Source of the DNA: an uncultured bacterium | Lineage (GTDB): Bacteria; Cyanobacteriota; Vampirovibrionia; Gastranaerophilales; Gastranaerophilaceae | Length of the DNA: 6,155 bases | Assembly: GCA_900554385.1 (NCBI GenBank) | Contig: USHE01000106.1 | Location: 1-6,155 of the forward strand | Direction of reading: 5' to 3' | In this document: positions 5,841-6,155 of the stretch, piece by piece | Layout: each line of letters begins with the position of its first letter | Position numbering within the stretch: position 1 is the first letter of the stretch | The notes under the pieces: generated by a model | Database searches by the model: none | Seen by the model: only the letters and a program-made list of their open reading frames with translations | Told to the model about the DNA's origin: nothing | Program-made: the position numbers and the translations under genes

Positions 5841-5877
5841 CCGAATAAAAGGATTGCAAAATCTTTTTAGTATTCGG
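5841..5877 (+). repeat. Long hairpin with GCAA tetraloop between the L10 leader and rplJ
   Basis: CCGAATA (5841-5847) pairs with TATTCGG (5871-5877). Inside it AAAGGATT (5848-5855) pairs with AATCTTTT (5860-5867, one G-U), capped by GCAA, a GNRA tetraloop; three unpaired bases (5868-5870) lie between the two stems on the right. The right arm is followed by GCAAAACAAAGG, not a T run, so this is not a standard terminator. It may be part of the leader control region, an RNase III processing site, or a structure that presents the downstream ribosome binding site. The rest of the 300-base non-coding stretch (5791-5840 and 5878-5911) shows an AT-rich palindrome at 5801-5818 and nothing else I can name. 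Confidence 0.6.
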
Positions 5878-5923
5878 GCAAAACAAAGGTCGATAAAAAC
5901 AGTTACGATTAAAGGAGCAAAAA

Positions 5924-6155
5924 TGTCAACAAAAGCATTTAAATCAGAAAAAATAGATGCAATGAAAGAAAAGTTTGAAAAAGCTCAAGTTGCAGTTGTA
6001 ACAGAGTATAAAGGCTATACTGTAGAAGAAATCACAAAACTTAGACGCAATCTTCAAAAAGAAGGCGGCGACTACATGGTTACCAAAAATACTCTTGCTA
6101 AAATTGCAGCAAAAGGCACAGACTATGAAGCAATTGTAGACTTATGCAAAGGACC
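5924..6155 (+). CDS. rplJ: Ribosomal protein L10 (uL10), 5' part, runs off the window
   Basis: L10 forms the base of the ribosomal stalk, anchoring L7/L12 dimers to 23S rRNA next to L11. The first 77 residues are visible, of a family length of about 165-175. The N-terminal RNA-binding domain is typical: KIDAMKEKFEKAQVAVVTEYKG (10-31), then TVEEITKLRRNLQKEG (33-48) and YMVTKNTLAKIA (51-62), where family members read VAELRxxLR and VVKNTLAR. AAGGAG at 5913-5918 lies five bases before the ATG. The gene is cut only by the window edge. It stands behind its own promoter and L10 leader, so it is probably repressed by its own product. rplL is expected next, and rplK-rplA, the usual upstream neighbours, are absent here. 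Confidence 0.97.

Noticed and set aside
5841..5877. Hairpin before rplJ as a Rho-independent terminator
   Set aside because: The right arm is followed by GCAAAACAAAGG and not by a T run.
1..6155. tRNA, rRNA, CRISPR array, insertion sequence or phage genes
   Set aside because: No cloverleaf, regularly spaced repeat, transposase or integrase motif, or terminal inverted repeat was seen on either strand.

Overview
The window looks like a piece of an AT-rich bacterial chromosome from the non-photosynthetic cyanobacterial lineage Vampirovibrionia/Melainabacteria, probably a gut Gastranaerophilales. The main pointer is the YvcK protein: it carries an N-terminal two-helix membrane extension with a WLIPGLQVKRW motif that I associate with cyanobacterial YvcK and not with the short soluble Firmicutes form. 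The low GC content, short intergenic gaps and AGGAG-type ribosome binding sites fit, but the assignment is an inference from memory of these families. All genes that can be supported lie on the + strand.

Region 1 (1-500) is the C-terminal end of a cysteine-containing, probably surface-exposed protein whose start lies upstream of the window. Its end resembles the C-type-lectin/DUF1566-like fold (GNMPTMADL, then FYLWSGEE, then a final QAVCLGD). A block of about 27 codons just before the C-terminus (393-473) ends almost entirely in C or G, and includes nine NNC codons in a row, all reachable from AAC by changing only adenines. This is the pattern expected of the variable repeat of a diversity-generating retroelement (DGR). 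No reverse transcriptase or template repeat is in the window, so this remains a hypothesis, but it is the most interesting signal here.

Region 2 (501-753) is non-coding. It holds GC-rich inverted repeats of unknown role, a strong 12-bp terminator, and a plausible promoter for the next operon.

Region 3 (754-5623) is a tight, probably co-transcribed cluster: a divergent PxpA/LamB-YcsF-family protein, membrane-anchored YvcK, PanB, PanC, and an unrecognised two-helix membrane protein with a cytoplasmic domain that may be a degenerate nucleotide-cyclase fold. PanB and PanC supply two steps of pantothenate (coenzyme A precursor) synthesis. YvcK-family proteins link central carbon metabolism to cell-wall precursor supply. 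The PxpA-like protein has no PxpB/PxpC partners nearby and has lost some family signature residues.

Region 4 (5624-6155) starts a new transcription unit: an extended -10 promoter, a ribosomal protein L10 leader, a second long hairpin with a GCAA tetraloop, and the first 77 codons of rplJ. The L10 gene here is not directly preceded by rplK-rplA, the usual neighbours, so it appears to be independently transcribed and autoregulated.
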